Below, piece by piece: positions 16,861-23,946 of a stretch of 27,548 nt of DNA; the first letter of the stretch is position 1, and each line of letters opens with the position of its first letter. Where the stretch lies: the NCBI GenBank assembly GCA_963966315.1, contig CAWZYX010000030.1:1-27548 (forward strand). Reading direction: 5' to 3'. Origin of the DNA: Winogradskyella_A sp963966315 (lineage in GTDB: Bacteria > Bacteroidota > Bacteroidia > Flavobacteriales > Flavobacteriaceae). A model generated the notes under the pieces. It saw only the letters and a list, made by a program, of their open reading frames with translations, did no database searches and was not told where the DNA came from. Made by a program: the position numbers and the translations under genes.

Positions 16861-17082
16861 ATACGAATGGGCAGTGACACTTTTATCCTCTTCACCACTC
16901 TTATCAAACTTTGATAGCTGAATCATCCAGTAGATAAAAGCAACAAACCCGATAGTCATAAAAATCCAGCTAATGATATTAGCGCCGAACCAACTTTTTA
17001 GCTCTAAGGCACGCAAAGCATCTAGCGGGGCGAAAAGTACATTGACAAACAAATCCTGGATACCGTAAAAGAAGTCCTTCAT
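16855..17082 (-). CDS. Small DUF6341-like membrane protein
   Basis: This 75-residue protein starts MKDFFYGIQDLFVNVLFAPL and has one clear membrane helix near residues 33-53 (GANIISWIFMTIGFVAFIYW), followed by a charged tail. I recognise it as the DUF6341-type protein found next to DUF6427 and upp in Flavobacteriia; no function is known. A TTG at 17112 would extend it to 85 residues. That TTG lies upstream of the candidate -7 box at 17102-17109, so the ATG at 17082 is preferred. It is divergent from the DUF6427 gene with about 40 bases between starts, and its stop overlaps that of purD. Confidence 0.8.
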   Translation of the reverse strand: MKDFFYGIQDLFVNVLFAPLDALRALELKSWFGANIISWIFMTIGFVAFIYWMIQLSKFDKSGEEDKSVTAHSYL

Positions 17083-17101
17083 AAGTTTTAAATTTACTGT
17101 A

Positions 17102-17109
17102 CAAAAATA
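17102..17109 (-). promoter_or_regulatory. Candidate minus-strand -7 box for the DUF6341-like gene
   Basis: On the minus strand this reads TATTTTTG, an exact TAnnTTTG match, 19 bases upstream of the ATG at 17082. It supports the shorter gene start. The divergent DUF6427 gene begins only 13 bases away on the other side, so both promoters must share or overlap this small region. Confidence 0.5.
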
Positions 17110-17121
17110 CAAAAAGACTTA

Positions 17122-18036
17122 ATGATAGCAAGCATTTTTAGTAAATCCAAGCCCATTAATATTGTTATTATTTCAGTTTTTATTGCTGTGGTATTTACAT
17201 TATTTGCTTTTGTTGGAACGGATCAAAATATTGGTTTGTTTACAATTGCGGCACGACTTTTTGCACTTCTGTTCACTTTATTCTTATTGGATTTCATCAT
17301 TTCAAAAAATAATCTCACGAAGAAAAACAGTTATGCCATCATGTTTTTCGGTCTTTTACTTGCGCTTTTCCCTGAAGTGCTTTTGGATTCAGATTACCTG
17401 TGGTCCAACGTGTTTGTGGTACTGGCTATCAGAAGGCTTATAAGCCTGCATTCCAGAAGTCACCTAAACAGAAAACTGTTTGACGCCGCTTTCTGGCTCT
17501 CCCTGGCAACCCTTCTAAATCCCTGGGCCGTATTATTTTTTGGGTTGATCGTGGTTGCACTTCTCTATTATTCAGGTAATGACCTAAAAACTATTATTAT
17601 TCCCGTGGTAGGGGTTCTTTGCGTCATGGTTCTTAAAGTAAGCTACAACATACTGGTGTATGATGTGTTTTTTTTAGAATCAGATCTCGATTATCCTAAT
17701 TCGTGGGAAATCCAAAACGATATGAACCCAAAAAACTTACTAAGGGATATCGTTGTTACTGTGTTTTTGTTTTGGTCACTTATCAAGGTTTTACTCAGTC
17801 TAAAGGAGAAGAAAACTGAAATTAAGCCTGCTTATATTTTACTTTTTTGGGCTTGCTTACTCGGGCTTGTGGTAGCTTTTATGTCTGTGAAGAAAGGAGG
17901 GGCGGAGGCTATATATTTTTTGCTGCCTGCTGCCTGTGTTATTGCTTTAAATGTAGAGTCAATAAATAAGTCCTGGGTAGTGCACTCAACAGTGACAGTG
18001 TTCGTTCTTTTGCCAATAGTGGGTCTTTTTCTATAG
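17122..18036 (+). CDS. Polytopic membrane protein of the DUF6427 type
   Basis: This 304-residue, highly hydrophobic protein has about eight or nine predicted helices beginning with INIVIISVFIAVVFTLFAF. A basic loop near 106-118 (SLHSRSHLNRKLF) precedes the LNPWAVLFFGLIVVALLY helix. I recognise it as the DUF6427 family of Flavobacteriia; no function is established. Its conserved placement between purD and upp, back-to-back with the small DUF6341 protein, invites a role in nucleobase or envelope biology, but nothing in the sequence proves it. No catalytic motif was seen. It ends on the palindromic stop CTATAG, shared with upp. Confidence 0.78.
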   Translation: MIASIFSKSKPINIVIISVFIAVVFTLFAFVGTDQNIGLFTIAARLFALLFTLFLLDFIISKNNLTKKNSYAIMFFGLLLALFPEVLLDSDYLWSNVFVVLAIRRLISLHSRSHLNRKLFDAAFWLSLATLLNPWAVLFFGLIVVALLYYSGNDLKTIIIPVVGVLCVMVLKVSYNILVYDVFFLESDLDYPNSWEIQNDMNPKNLLRDIVVTVFLFWSLIKVLLSLKEKKTEIKPAYILLFWACLLGLVVAFMSVKKGGAEAIYFLLPAACVIALNVESINKSWVVHSTVTVFVLLPIVGLFL

Positions 18037-18684
18037 CTTCTCTCCAAAAGCCAAATCTCCTGCATCTCCCAGACCTGGGACAATATATTTTTGAGCGTTT
18101 AGAGTTGGATCGATATCTGCGATCCATAAATGAGCATCTTTAGGCAGCTGTTCGTTTAATAATTCCACTCCTTCCAATGAACCAATTGCACTTACAATAT
18201 TGAGGGATTTTGGAGAGCCGTATGCTTTAAGGTGCTCCAAACAGGCTACTAAAGAATTCCCCGTAGCGATCATTGTGTCTGCAACAATTAATATTTTTCC
18301 ATTCAGATCTGGGCAAGCGGTATAATTGCTCTCAATTTCAATATCCTCAGAGCCTTTTTTGTGAATCCTCTTAGCAGAAATAAATGCGCTTTCTGCACCA
18401 TCAAAGATATTCAGTATGCCCTGATGCAGTGGCAAACCGGCACGGAGTATCGAACAAATAACAATTGGTGTAGCTATTGTAAGCGCATCAGCCTTACCAA
18501 GCGGAGTATTTATCACTTTTTTCCTGTAAATCAGGGTTTTACTAACCTCGTAAGCTATTAACTGACCAATACGCTCCAGATTTTTTCTGAAACGCATGGC
18601 ATCAGTTTGGAGACTTTTATCCCTTATTTGAGATATATATTGATTGATCACAGAGTGATGCTTAGAAAGAAGATGAATGTTCAT
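18031..18684 (-). CDS. upp: Uracil phosphoribosyltransferase
   Basis: This 217-residue cytoplasmic salvage enzyme makes UMP from uracil and PRPP. The PRPP-binding loop VADTMIATGNSL lies at about 134-145 (residues counted from the ATG), preceded by CSILRAGLPLHQG near 77-89. The C-terminal uracil-binding segment is IVPGLGDAGDLAFGEKL. An upstream TTG at 18708 would add eight residues, but MNIHLLSKHHSVINQ matches the usual start of flavobacterial Upp, so the ATG at 18684 is used. It is divergent from the DUF4254 gene and convergent with the DUF6427 gene, overlapping it by 6 bases. Confidence 0.95.
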   Translation of the reverse strand: MNIHLLSKHHSVINQYISQIRDKSLQTDAMRFRKNLERIGQLIAYEVSKTLIYRKKVINTPLGKADALTIATPIVICSILRAGLPLHQGILNIFDGAESAFISAKRIHKKGSEDIEIESNYTACPDLNGKILIVADTMIATGNSLVACLEHLKAYGSPKSLNIVSAIGSLEGVELLNEQLPKDAHLWIADIDPTLNAQKYIVPGLGDAGDLAFGEKL

Positions 18685-18723
18685 TAGCTGATTACTTCCA
18701 GGTGACAAGTTAATAATTCAAAC

Positions 18724-18731
18724 TATATTTG
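18724..18731 (+). promoter_or_regulatory. Candidate -7 promoter box for the DUF4254 gene
   Basis: TATATTTG matches TAnnTTTG exactly and ends 18 bases before the ATG at 18750. It sits in the 65-base divergent gap with upp. The surrounding CAAACTATATTTG is nearly symmetric, so an imperfect minus-strand box (ATAGTTTG) overlaps it and could serve upp. Confidence 0.55.
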
Positions 18732-18749
18732 TAGTCTAAATAATTTACC

Positions 18750-19358
18750 ATGATTTCGGAAAAGGCAAACAAAATTTTTCAGGAAGTAATTAAAACATAT
18801 AAGGTTCTTAATACTGTTGATCAACCGTTTTTTAATCCCATTGATAAAGATGATGATTTACTGGGGCATCTTTTGTACCGAAAATGCTGGATCGATACTG
18901 TTCAATGGGCGTATGAAGATATAATTCGTGATCCAAATATTGATCCCGTTGCTGCACTGGAACTAAAAAGAAAGATCGATGCTTCAAATCAGGATCGAAC
19001 AGATACTGTGGAGTTCATCGATAGCTATTTTTTAGATCAATACAAAAACGTTGAGGTCAAATCAAACGCAAAGATAAATTCTGAAAGTCCGGCATGGGCA
19101 ATTGACAGACTCTCTATCCTGGCCTTAAAAATATACCATATGCATCTTGAAACCATCCGGGAGGATGCCAGCGATGCTCATAAAGCAGCATGCCAGAAAA
19201 AACTGGATGTTTTGAAAGAGCAGCGTGTTGATCTAAGCACCGCTATAGACGATTTACTCAACGACATAGCGAATGGCGATAAATACATGAAGGTATACAA
19301 ACAAATGAAGATGTATAACGATGATGAACTTAATCCGGTGCTAAGAGGTCAGAAATAA
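18750..19358 (+). CDS. DUF4254 domain protein
   Basis: This 202-residue soluble protein is predicted to be mostly helical, with no signal peptide or membrane segment. It fits the DUF4254 family in length and in its start, with KCWIDTVQWAYEDIIRDP near residues 45-62 and a middle ELKRKIDASNQDRTDTVE. No function is established. It is followed after 30 bases by a GT9 heptosyltransferase-like gene on the same strand. This pairing is common in Bacteroidota and suggests a link to lipopolysaccharide or envelope assembly by association only. Confidence 0.82.
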   Translation: MISEKANKIFQEVIKTYKVLNTVDQPFFNPIDKDDDLLGHLLYRKCWIDTVQWAYEDIIRDPNIDPVAALELKRKIDASNQDRTDTVEFIDSYFLDQYKNVEVKSNAKINSESPAWAIDRLSILALKIYHMHLETIREDASDAHKAACQKKLDVLKEQRVDLSTAIDDLLNDIANGDKYMKVYKQMKMYNDDELNPVLRGQK

Positions 19359-19388
19359 TTAGTTGATTCCTTACAGTTTTCAGAGAAC

Positions 19389-20408
19389 ATGACCCGGCCA
19401 AATCATATTTTAGTCATTCGATTTTCGGCTCTGGGAGATGTGGCCATGGCGGTTCCCGTACTAAGGGCATTGCTCGATCAGTTCCCCCAATTAAAAATTA
19501 CTGTGCTCACTAAACCTCGTTTTGTGCCGATTTTTGAAAGCCTGCCTCAGTTAAACTTTTTAACGCCTGATTTTAACGACAGACATAAAGGACTCATCGG
19601 ATTGTTTCGGTTGGCCAAAGACATCAGGAAATTGGGAATTGACGCCATTGCAGATCTGCACAATGTCTTGAGAACTAATGTTCTAAAATTATTTCTAAAC
19701 GGTTTTCCTTTTGTACAGGTCGATAAGGGCAGGGGCGAAAAAAAAGCACTTGTAAAAGGAAAAATTTTTCGCCAGCTTTTGTCAACACACAAGCGCTATG
19801 CGGATGTTTTCAGGAAACTGGGGTATAGTATTTCTTTGGATAATCCGACTTTTCCTGAAAAACACAAGCTGAAAATAGACCAGTTTTTCCCTCAATTGGA
19901 CAGCGGAAAATACCTGATCGGAATTGCCCCATTTGCAGCGCACCCTTCAAAAATGTATCCTTTAAATCTAATGGAGGAAGTTATTGAAGAGTTATCTGAA
20001 AAATACCAAATTGTTCTGTTTGGAGGGGGTAAAGAAGAAAAAAAAGTGCTGGAGCGAATAGAGAATCAGAATTTAAATGTTGTTTCAGCGGCGGGTAAAT
20101 TACCCTTGGAGAAAGAGTTGGCCCTTATCTCAAAATTGAACCTTATGATCTCAATGGATTCTGGCAATGGCCATTTGGCAGCAATTTATGGTTTAAAAGT
20201 ACTGACCGTTTGGGGGGTTACTCACCCTTTTGCCGGCTTCACCCCTTTTAATCAAGCCATTGAGAATTCATTGATGCCTGACAGAGCTGAGTTTCCATTG
20301 ATTCCAACATCCGTTTATGGCAATAAATTCCCAAAACACTATCTGAATGTGGCAGGGACCATTGAGCCTTCAACAGTTGTTCGGAAGGTTGAAGAAATGC
20401 TTGGATAA
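19389..20408 (+). CDS. GT9 family glycosyltransferase (heptosyltransferase-like)
   Basis: This 339-residue GT-B enzyme begins NHILVIRFSALGDVAMAVPV, the hallmark of heptosyltransferases, with the catalytic Asp in ALGDVAM near residue 18. The donor half has GIAPFAAHPSKMYP near 177-190 and the nucleotide-sugar motif SMDSGNGHLAAIYG near 255-268. It probably adds a heptose or related sugar to the lipopolysaccharide core on the cytoplasmic face. It shares a transcription unit with the DUF4254 gene. The convergent paaE-like gene stops only 10 bases after it, leaving no room for a normal terminator. Confidence 0.88.
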   Translation: MTRPNHILVIRFSALGDVAMAVPVLRALLDQFPQLKITVLTKPRFVPIFESLPQLNFLTPDFNDRHKGLIGLFRLAKDIRKLGIDAIADLHNVLRTNVLKLFLNGFPFVQVDKGRGEKKALVKGKIFRQLLSTHKRYADVFRKLGYSISLDNPTFPEKHKLKIDQFFPQLDSGKYLIGIAPFAAHPSKMYPLNLMEEVIEELSEKYQIVLFGGGKEEKKVLERIENQNLNVVSAAGKLPLEKELALISKLNLMISMDSGNGHLAAIYGLKVLTVWGVTHPFAGFTPFNQAIENSLMPDRAEFPLIPTSVYGNKFPKHYLNVAGTIEPSTVVRKVEEMLG

Positions 20409-20418
20409 CTAACTTGGA

Positions 20419-21474
20419 CTAAACGTCATCGTAATCGACCACAACTCTGTTAGTGGTTGGATGAGCCTGGCAGGTTAATATCAATCCCTCGGCCACTTCA
20501 TTATCTGTAAGTATATTGTTCTGAACCATTTCAGCACTGCCTTCTGTGAGCCGAGCAATACAACTACTGCAGATTCCACCCTGACAGGAATAGGGAGCGT
20601 CGATATGTGCTTTTAGAGCAGCCTCAAGAATCGTCTGTTTTGGTAATATTTCCAGATCAAACTCCTCCTCATCTACAATAATGGTAGCGTTCGAATGCCC
20701 ATTCGAAATAGCGCTGATATCAGTTTCTGACGCTTCAGGTGTGGTGAATAATTCAAATTGAATTTGATTTTCCTTTACACCATTCTCGATCAGGGTCTCT
20801 TTAACAGTGTCGATCATGGGTTCAGGGCCACATAAATAGAATTGTTCAATATGAATTCCTTTATACTTATTTTTTACCATAAGGTTCACAATGCTCTTAT
20901 CGATCCTTCCAAATAAGGCATCGTTTTCTCTTGACTGACTGAAGATATTGTGCAAATGAAATCTGTTACCATAGGTCTCCTTTAAGCTATTTAGTTCTTT
21001 GCTAAACATACTGTCCTCTTTGGACTTGTTGCCATAAACCAGAATAAAATTGCTGAACGGTTCTTCCTCAAGGAGGGTTTTAGCAATGCTTAGAATTGGC
21101 GTGATGCCGCTTCCGGCTGCAAAGGCTGCAATAGTTCTGGTTTTGTCCTGATAAGGTTCAAAAATAAACCGACCCTGTGGTTCTGCAACCTCAATGGTGT
21201 CACCTGCCTGCAGCTTTTGATTCGCAAATACCGAGAAAGTACCCCCTTCTACAGCTTTAATGCCAACGGTGAGAACACCGCTGTTTTTTGAGGAACAAAT
21301 TGAATAATCTCTCCTTACAGACTCACCGTTGATCTCAGTTTTAAGAGTGAGGTATTGACCTGCTTTAAACCTGAAGTTCGAAGAAAGCGACTCAGGAATG
21401 TTAAAACGGACCGCTACTGAGCGTCTTGTTATTGGTTGAACCGATTCAATGGATACTTTATGAAATTGTCCCAT
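20419..21474 (-). CDS. FAD/NAD(P) and 2Fe-2S oxidoreductase (PaaE-like reductase)
   Basis: The protein has 351 residues in the order FAD domain, NAD(P) domain, plant-type ferredoxin. The FAD-binding RDYS is at 55-58, GSGITP at 121-126 marks the dinucleotide-binding fold, and CGPEPM at 215-220 is the NAD(P) signature. The C-terminal cluster ligands are Cys297, Cys302, Cys305 and Cys335 (C-x4-C-x2-C-x29-C). This architecture matches PaaE, the reductase of phenylacetyl-CoA epoxidase, and other class IA reductases that pass electrons from NADPH to an oxygenase or desaturase. No paaABCD genes are nearby, so its partner is unknown and a general electron-transfer role is equally possible. Confidence 0.9.
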   Translation of the reverse strand: MGQFHKVSIESVQPITRRSVAVRFNIPESLSSNFRFKAGQYLTLKTEINGESVRRDYSICSSKNSGVLTVGIKAVEGGTFSVFANQKLQAGDTIEVAEPQGRFIFEPYQDKTRTIAAFAAGSGITPILSIAKTLLEEEPFSNFILVYGNKSKEDSMFSKELNSLKETYGNRFHLHNIFSQSRENDALFGRIDKSIVNLMVKNKYKGIHIEQFYLCGPEPMIDTVKETLIENGVKENQIQFELFTTPEASETDISAISNGHSNATIIVDEEEFDLEILPKQTILEAALKAHIDAPYSCQGGICSSCIARLTEGSAEMVQNNILTDNEVAEGLILTCQAHPTTNRVVVDYDDV

Positions 21475-21487
21475 GGCATTTTTTTTG

Positions 21488-21495
21488 CAAAAATA
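21488..21495 (-). promoter_or_regulatory. Candidate minus-strand -7 box for the PaaE-like reductase
   Basis: On the minus strand this reads TATTTTTG, an exact TAnnTTTG match, 13 bases upstream of the ATG at 21474. It gives a very short leader of about 7 bases. It is 41 bases from the nearer edge of the palindrome that covers the padR promoter, so the two divergent genes may share regulation. Confidence 0.5.
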
Positions 21496-21536
21496 ATGAA
21501 GCCTTATAGAATTGGCATGTTTTTAAGAATTATATA

Positions 21537-21572
21537 ATACATAAGTTTCTTATGCATAAGAATTTTATGTAT
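21537..21572. promoter_or_regulatory. 36-bp palindrome, probable PadR operator
   Basis: A dyad centred between 21554 and 21555 has outer arms ATACATAA (21537-21544) and TTATGTAT (21565-21572). A perfect 16-bp inner palindrome, TTCTTATGCATAAGAA, occupies 21547-21562. Only two pairs out of 18 fail to match. PadR proteins bind dyads of the ATGT/ACAT type, and this one overlaps the -7 box of the downstream padR gene by three bases. Autorepression is the natural reading. Confidence 0.7.
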
Positions 21573-21577
21573 ATTTG
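21570..21577 (+). promoter_or_regulatory. Candidate -7 promoter box for padR and its operon
   Basis: TATATTTG matches TAnnTTTG exactly. It ends 6 bases before the padR ATG at 21584, so transcription would begin at or next to the start codon, giving a leaderless or near-leaderless message. The palindromic operator overlaps its first three bases. Confidence 0.6.
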
Positions 21578-21583
21578 AATCAT

Positions 21584-21916
21584 ATGAGCAATTCCAAATT
21601 ATACAAAGGCAGCTTAAATACCATCATTCTAAAACTTCTTACTGAGAATGATAAGATGTACGGCTATGAGATCACTCAGAAGGTCAAGGCCCTTACTAAA
21701 GGGGAGCTTCATATTACAGAAGGCGCTTTGTATCCGGCCTTGCATAAGTTAGAGGCAGAAGGGCTTCTTGATGTGGAAATTCAAAAAGTGGATAACCGTC
21801 TTCGTAAATACTATAAACTTACTGATCAAGGGGCCAAAGAAACGGTGAATCGGCTGGATGAGTTAGCCGATTATATAAAAACGATGCAAGCCTTTGTTAA
21901 TCCAAAATTAGCATAG
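21584..21916 (+). CDS. PadR family transcriptional regulator
   Basis: This 110-residue protein is a minimal PadR: a winged helix-turn-helix and one C-terminal dimerisation helix. LYKGSLNTIILKLL is the first helix, followed by MYGYEITQKV and the recognition region ITEGALYPALHKLEAEGLL near 43-61. The wing is QKVDNRLRKYYKLTDQG near 66-82. PadR proteins usually repress a nearby operon until a ligand or partner releases them. The TTG at 21575 would add three residues but lies inside the -7 box, so the ATG at 21584 is the likely start. Only 3 bases separate its stop from the first of four membrane-protein genes it probably controls. Confidence 0.93.
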   Translation: MSNSKLYKGSLNTIILKLLTENDKMYGYEITQKVKALTKGELHITEGALYPALHKLEAEGLLDVEIQKVDNRLRKYYKLTDQGAKETVNRLDELADYIKTMQAFVNPKLA

Positions 21917-21919
21917 ATC

Positions 21920-22573
21920 ATGTCTGCAAAGCTCTCTCAGGAACATATTGCTGTGATAGACCAATACCTTAAAAATTCACTCATTAATTATGCTGATATT
22001 AGAATGGAATTAGTGGATCATGTGGCCTTTGAGATAGAGCAGATATTGGCACAAGGAGAAAATCGCAAGTTTAATGATGTTTTTAAAGAGTATATTGGTC
22101 AGAACAGACTAAAGCTGATTGACAGCAACAGAAGATCGGTTAGCGAACTTACCTGGGAACTGCTTGAGAAAGGCCTGAGTAAACTTTGCACAATTCCATC
22201 GCTCATAAAGATAATAGTCATCGCTTGCATCTATTACATTTTTATCGATGTGCTGGGATTTTTAAAAACTGTCTGGGTTCATGTTGGATTAAATTTTGCT
22301 GTAATTTTAATCCCATGTTTTATGTATGCATACCAAAGGAGAAAACTCAGAATGCCCAGGTTATCGAGTGTAGAGCGAATTGGGTTTATTCTGGGATTAC
22401 TTGTCCAGTTGGTTTTTTTGGTATTTCATTTTAAAAGCCTCTACACCGAAGCTTATCATTTACCCTCTGCGCTTCTTCTAGCTGTGCAACTAGGTGTCAA
22501 CATTGGTTTTACTACACTTGGCATTGAGCAATTTCAGACATACAAAAGCATTTATTTACGGAAGATCTCATGA
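21920..22573 (+). CDS. PadR-associated membrane protein 1 (HAAS-like domain plus four helices)
   Basis: The protein has 217 residues. An N-terminal helical domain (about 1-70) contains INYADIRMELVDHVAFEIE, followed by four predicted membrane segments near 92-118, 120-140, 155-173 and 180-200. The ELVDH motif and the position beside padR resemble the HTH-associated alpha-helical signalling (HAAS-type) domains known next to PadR genes; the match is my inference. It is the first of four tandem paralogues and is most similar to the second. Its stop overlaps the next start (ATGA). It may sense a membrane signal or bind the regulator or the ABC transporter downstream. No enzyme motif is visible. 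Confidence 0.75.
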   Translation: MSAKLSQEHIAVIDQYLKNSLINYADIRMELVDHVAFEIEQILAQGENRKFNDVFKEYIGQNRLKLIDSNRRSVSELTWELLEKGLSKLCTIPSLIKIIVIACIYYIFIDVLGFLKTVWVHVGLNFAVILIPCFMYAYQRRKLRMPRLSSVERIGFILGLLVQLVFLVFHFKSLYTEAYHLPSALLLAVQLGVNIGFTTLGIEQFQTYKSIYLRKIS

Positions 22574-23223
22574 AGCTCTCTCAGGAACATATTGCCTTTA
22601 TAGACCGATATCTGGAAAACTCCGATGTCATTTACGCAGACATTCGTATGGAAATGGTGGATCATGTGGCATCAGACATTGAAGTAGAGATGGAAGCCGG
22701 AGACCATCGTCCGTTTTATGAGATTTTTAAGGATTACATGCTCTCTAATAAGAGAACCCTATTGAAAAGTAATAATTCATTTTTAAAGGCTGCGGATCGA
22801 AAGATATTTAAGGCGTTTGTTCGAGGCGCTTTGAGGTTTGAATCCTTGATCGTTTTTTTATTAATGGCGGTGGGTCTGCATTTCATAAATGAACATAGTA
22901 GTTTGTCAGTTTTCAAATCAGTTGTATTTGGATTACCAGCTGTTCTCACTTTTGGATATGGGATTGTATATCTCATTTATATTAAATGGAAAGGCTTAGA
23001 ACGCTTTTCAATGGTTGAGCGATTAAGCTTTCCTTTTATTTTTTTTAGTAATCTTGTAGTTGCTCTAAGAAACATCTACAGTCCATTGCAAGAAGGAGGA
23101 TCTATGACTTATATCATTGTTGTTTGTAGTATTATTTGTGCCTTGAATGTGGTTTTTATCGTTGTGTCAATAGATGTGATTAAGTCTTATCAGAAGCATT
23201 ATATAAAGGGAGTAAGGTCATGA
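22570..23223 (+). CDS. PadR-associated membrane protein 2 (paralogue of 1)
   Basis: The protein has 217 residues, the same length and layout as its upstream neighbour: an N-terminal helical domain with YADIRMEMVDHVASDIE near 22-38, then four hydrophobic segments from about residue 95. Its first 70 residues match the neighbour closely, including a shared 23-bp DNA stretch at the gene start, so the pair looks like a relatively recent tandem duplication. It starts and ends with 4-base ATGA overlaps, so translation of copies 1, 2 and 3 is probably coupled. The membrane halves are much more diverged than the N-terminal halves, suggesting different signals or partners. The function is unknown. Confidence 0.75.
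   Translation: MKLSQEHIAFIDRYLENSDVIYADIRMEMVDHVASDIEVEMEAGDHRPFYEIFKDYMLSNKRTLLKSNNSFLKAADRKIFKAFVRGALRFESLIVFLLMAVGLHFINEHSSLSVFKSVVFGLPAVLTFGYGIVYLIYIKWKGLERFSMVERLSFPFIFFSNLVVALRNIYSPLQEGGSMTYIIVVCSIICALNVVFIVVSIDVIKSYQKHYIKGVRS
22573..22595 (+). repeat. 23-bp direct repeat at the start of paralogues 1 and 2
   Basis: The 23 bases starting AAGCTCTCTCAGGAACATAT are identical to those at 21929-21951. A second exact match, GTGGATCATGTGGC, occurs at 22013-22026 and 22657-22670. The copies lie at the same place in the two coding frames and support recent duplication or gene conversion of this part of the gene. Confidence 0.9.
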
Positions 23224-23942
23224 AACTAAGCAAAGATCAAATACAGTTTATAGATCGATACCTCATCAAAAACGAGGTGAAATTTTGGGATGTACGACTC
23301 GAGCTTTTGGACCACATTGTGTCTTCGGTTGAGGATAAAATAACTAATGAGCAACTTGGTTTTGAGGAAGCTTTATTGCAAGTACATCGGGGTTTTGGAA
23401 ATCAACTGATAAGAGGTCGAGTGTCTAAACACAACGATTGGACCAGGGGGCTTTACCAGGCCAATAATGGGTTTAAGAAGTTTATTAGAGACAAACAAAA
23501 GGAAATTACGAGAAAACACCGACGATTGTACTGGAAAACCCTACCTAAATTTCTCCTATCGCCTAGATTTATTATCGAGTTTGTATTGCTTATACTTCTG
23601 ATCAGTTTCATCTATCAATATAGTCCTAAGGCAGCTGCTATTTTAGCATGCCTGGCCTGTTACATAATGGAGTTTTCTAAATTGTATTTTGGACTTTTTA
23701 ATAAGGCCAGCAGAAGATCATTACGCGTTCAAATGAGTGCCAACCTAGGAATGTTGTTTTTTAGCTTTTCCTATTTTACCATAGCAGGTTTTGGGAGTTA
23801 TTTTGAGGATGCTGTAGCAAAGCCCTATATATTTTTGATCCTTCTATTTATCTGCTTGTTTCCGTTTCTAAGACATGCCCATGGTCTGTTCAATTCAATT
23901 TTGAGAGACAATTCAAGGGAATATAAAATGTTGGTCTCTTAG
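23220..23942 (+). CDS. PadR-associated membrane protein 3 (paralogue)
   Basis: The protein has 240 residues. The N-terminal domain carries KFWDVRLELLDHIVSSVEDK near 21-40, then LGFEEALLQVHRGFGNQLIRG near 46-66, an FxEAL...FG helix pattern close to classical HAAS-type domains. A basic stretch (about 81-113) precedes four membrane segments near 118-137, 138-158, 169-190 and 202-222. The start overlaps the previous stop by 4 bases and the next gene begins 4 bases after its stop. The motif sits at the same residue positions as in copies 1, 2 and 4, which argues for common descent despite low overall identity. The function is unknown. Confidence 0.72.
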   Translation: MKLSKDQIQFIDRYLIKNEVKFWDVRLELLDHIVSSVEDKITNEQLGFEEALLQVHRGFGNQLIRGRVSKHNDWTRGLYQANNGFKKFIRDKQKEITRKHRRLYWKTLPKFLLSPRFIIEFVLLILLISFIYQYSPKAAAILACLACYIMEFSKLYFGLFNKASRRSLRVQMSANLGMLFFSFSYFTIAGFGSYFEDAVAKPYIFLILLFICLFPFLRHAHGLFNSILRDNSREYKMLVS

Positions 23943-23946
23943 TTTA

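Noticed and set aside
20419..21474. A phenylacetate degradation locus, from the PaaE-like reductase and the PaaK-like ligase
   Set aside because: The two genes are about 5 kb apart in different operons, no paaABCD, paaG or paaZ genes are present, and the ligase sits in a glycan operon.
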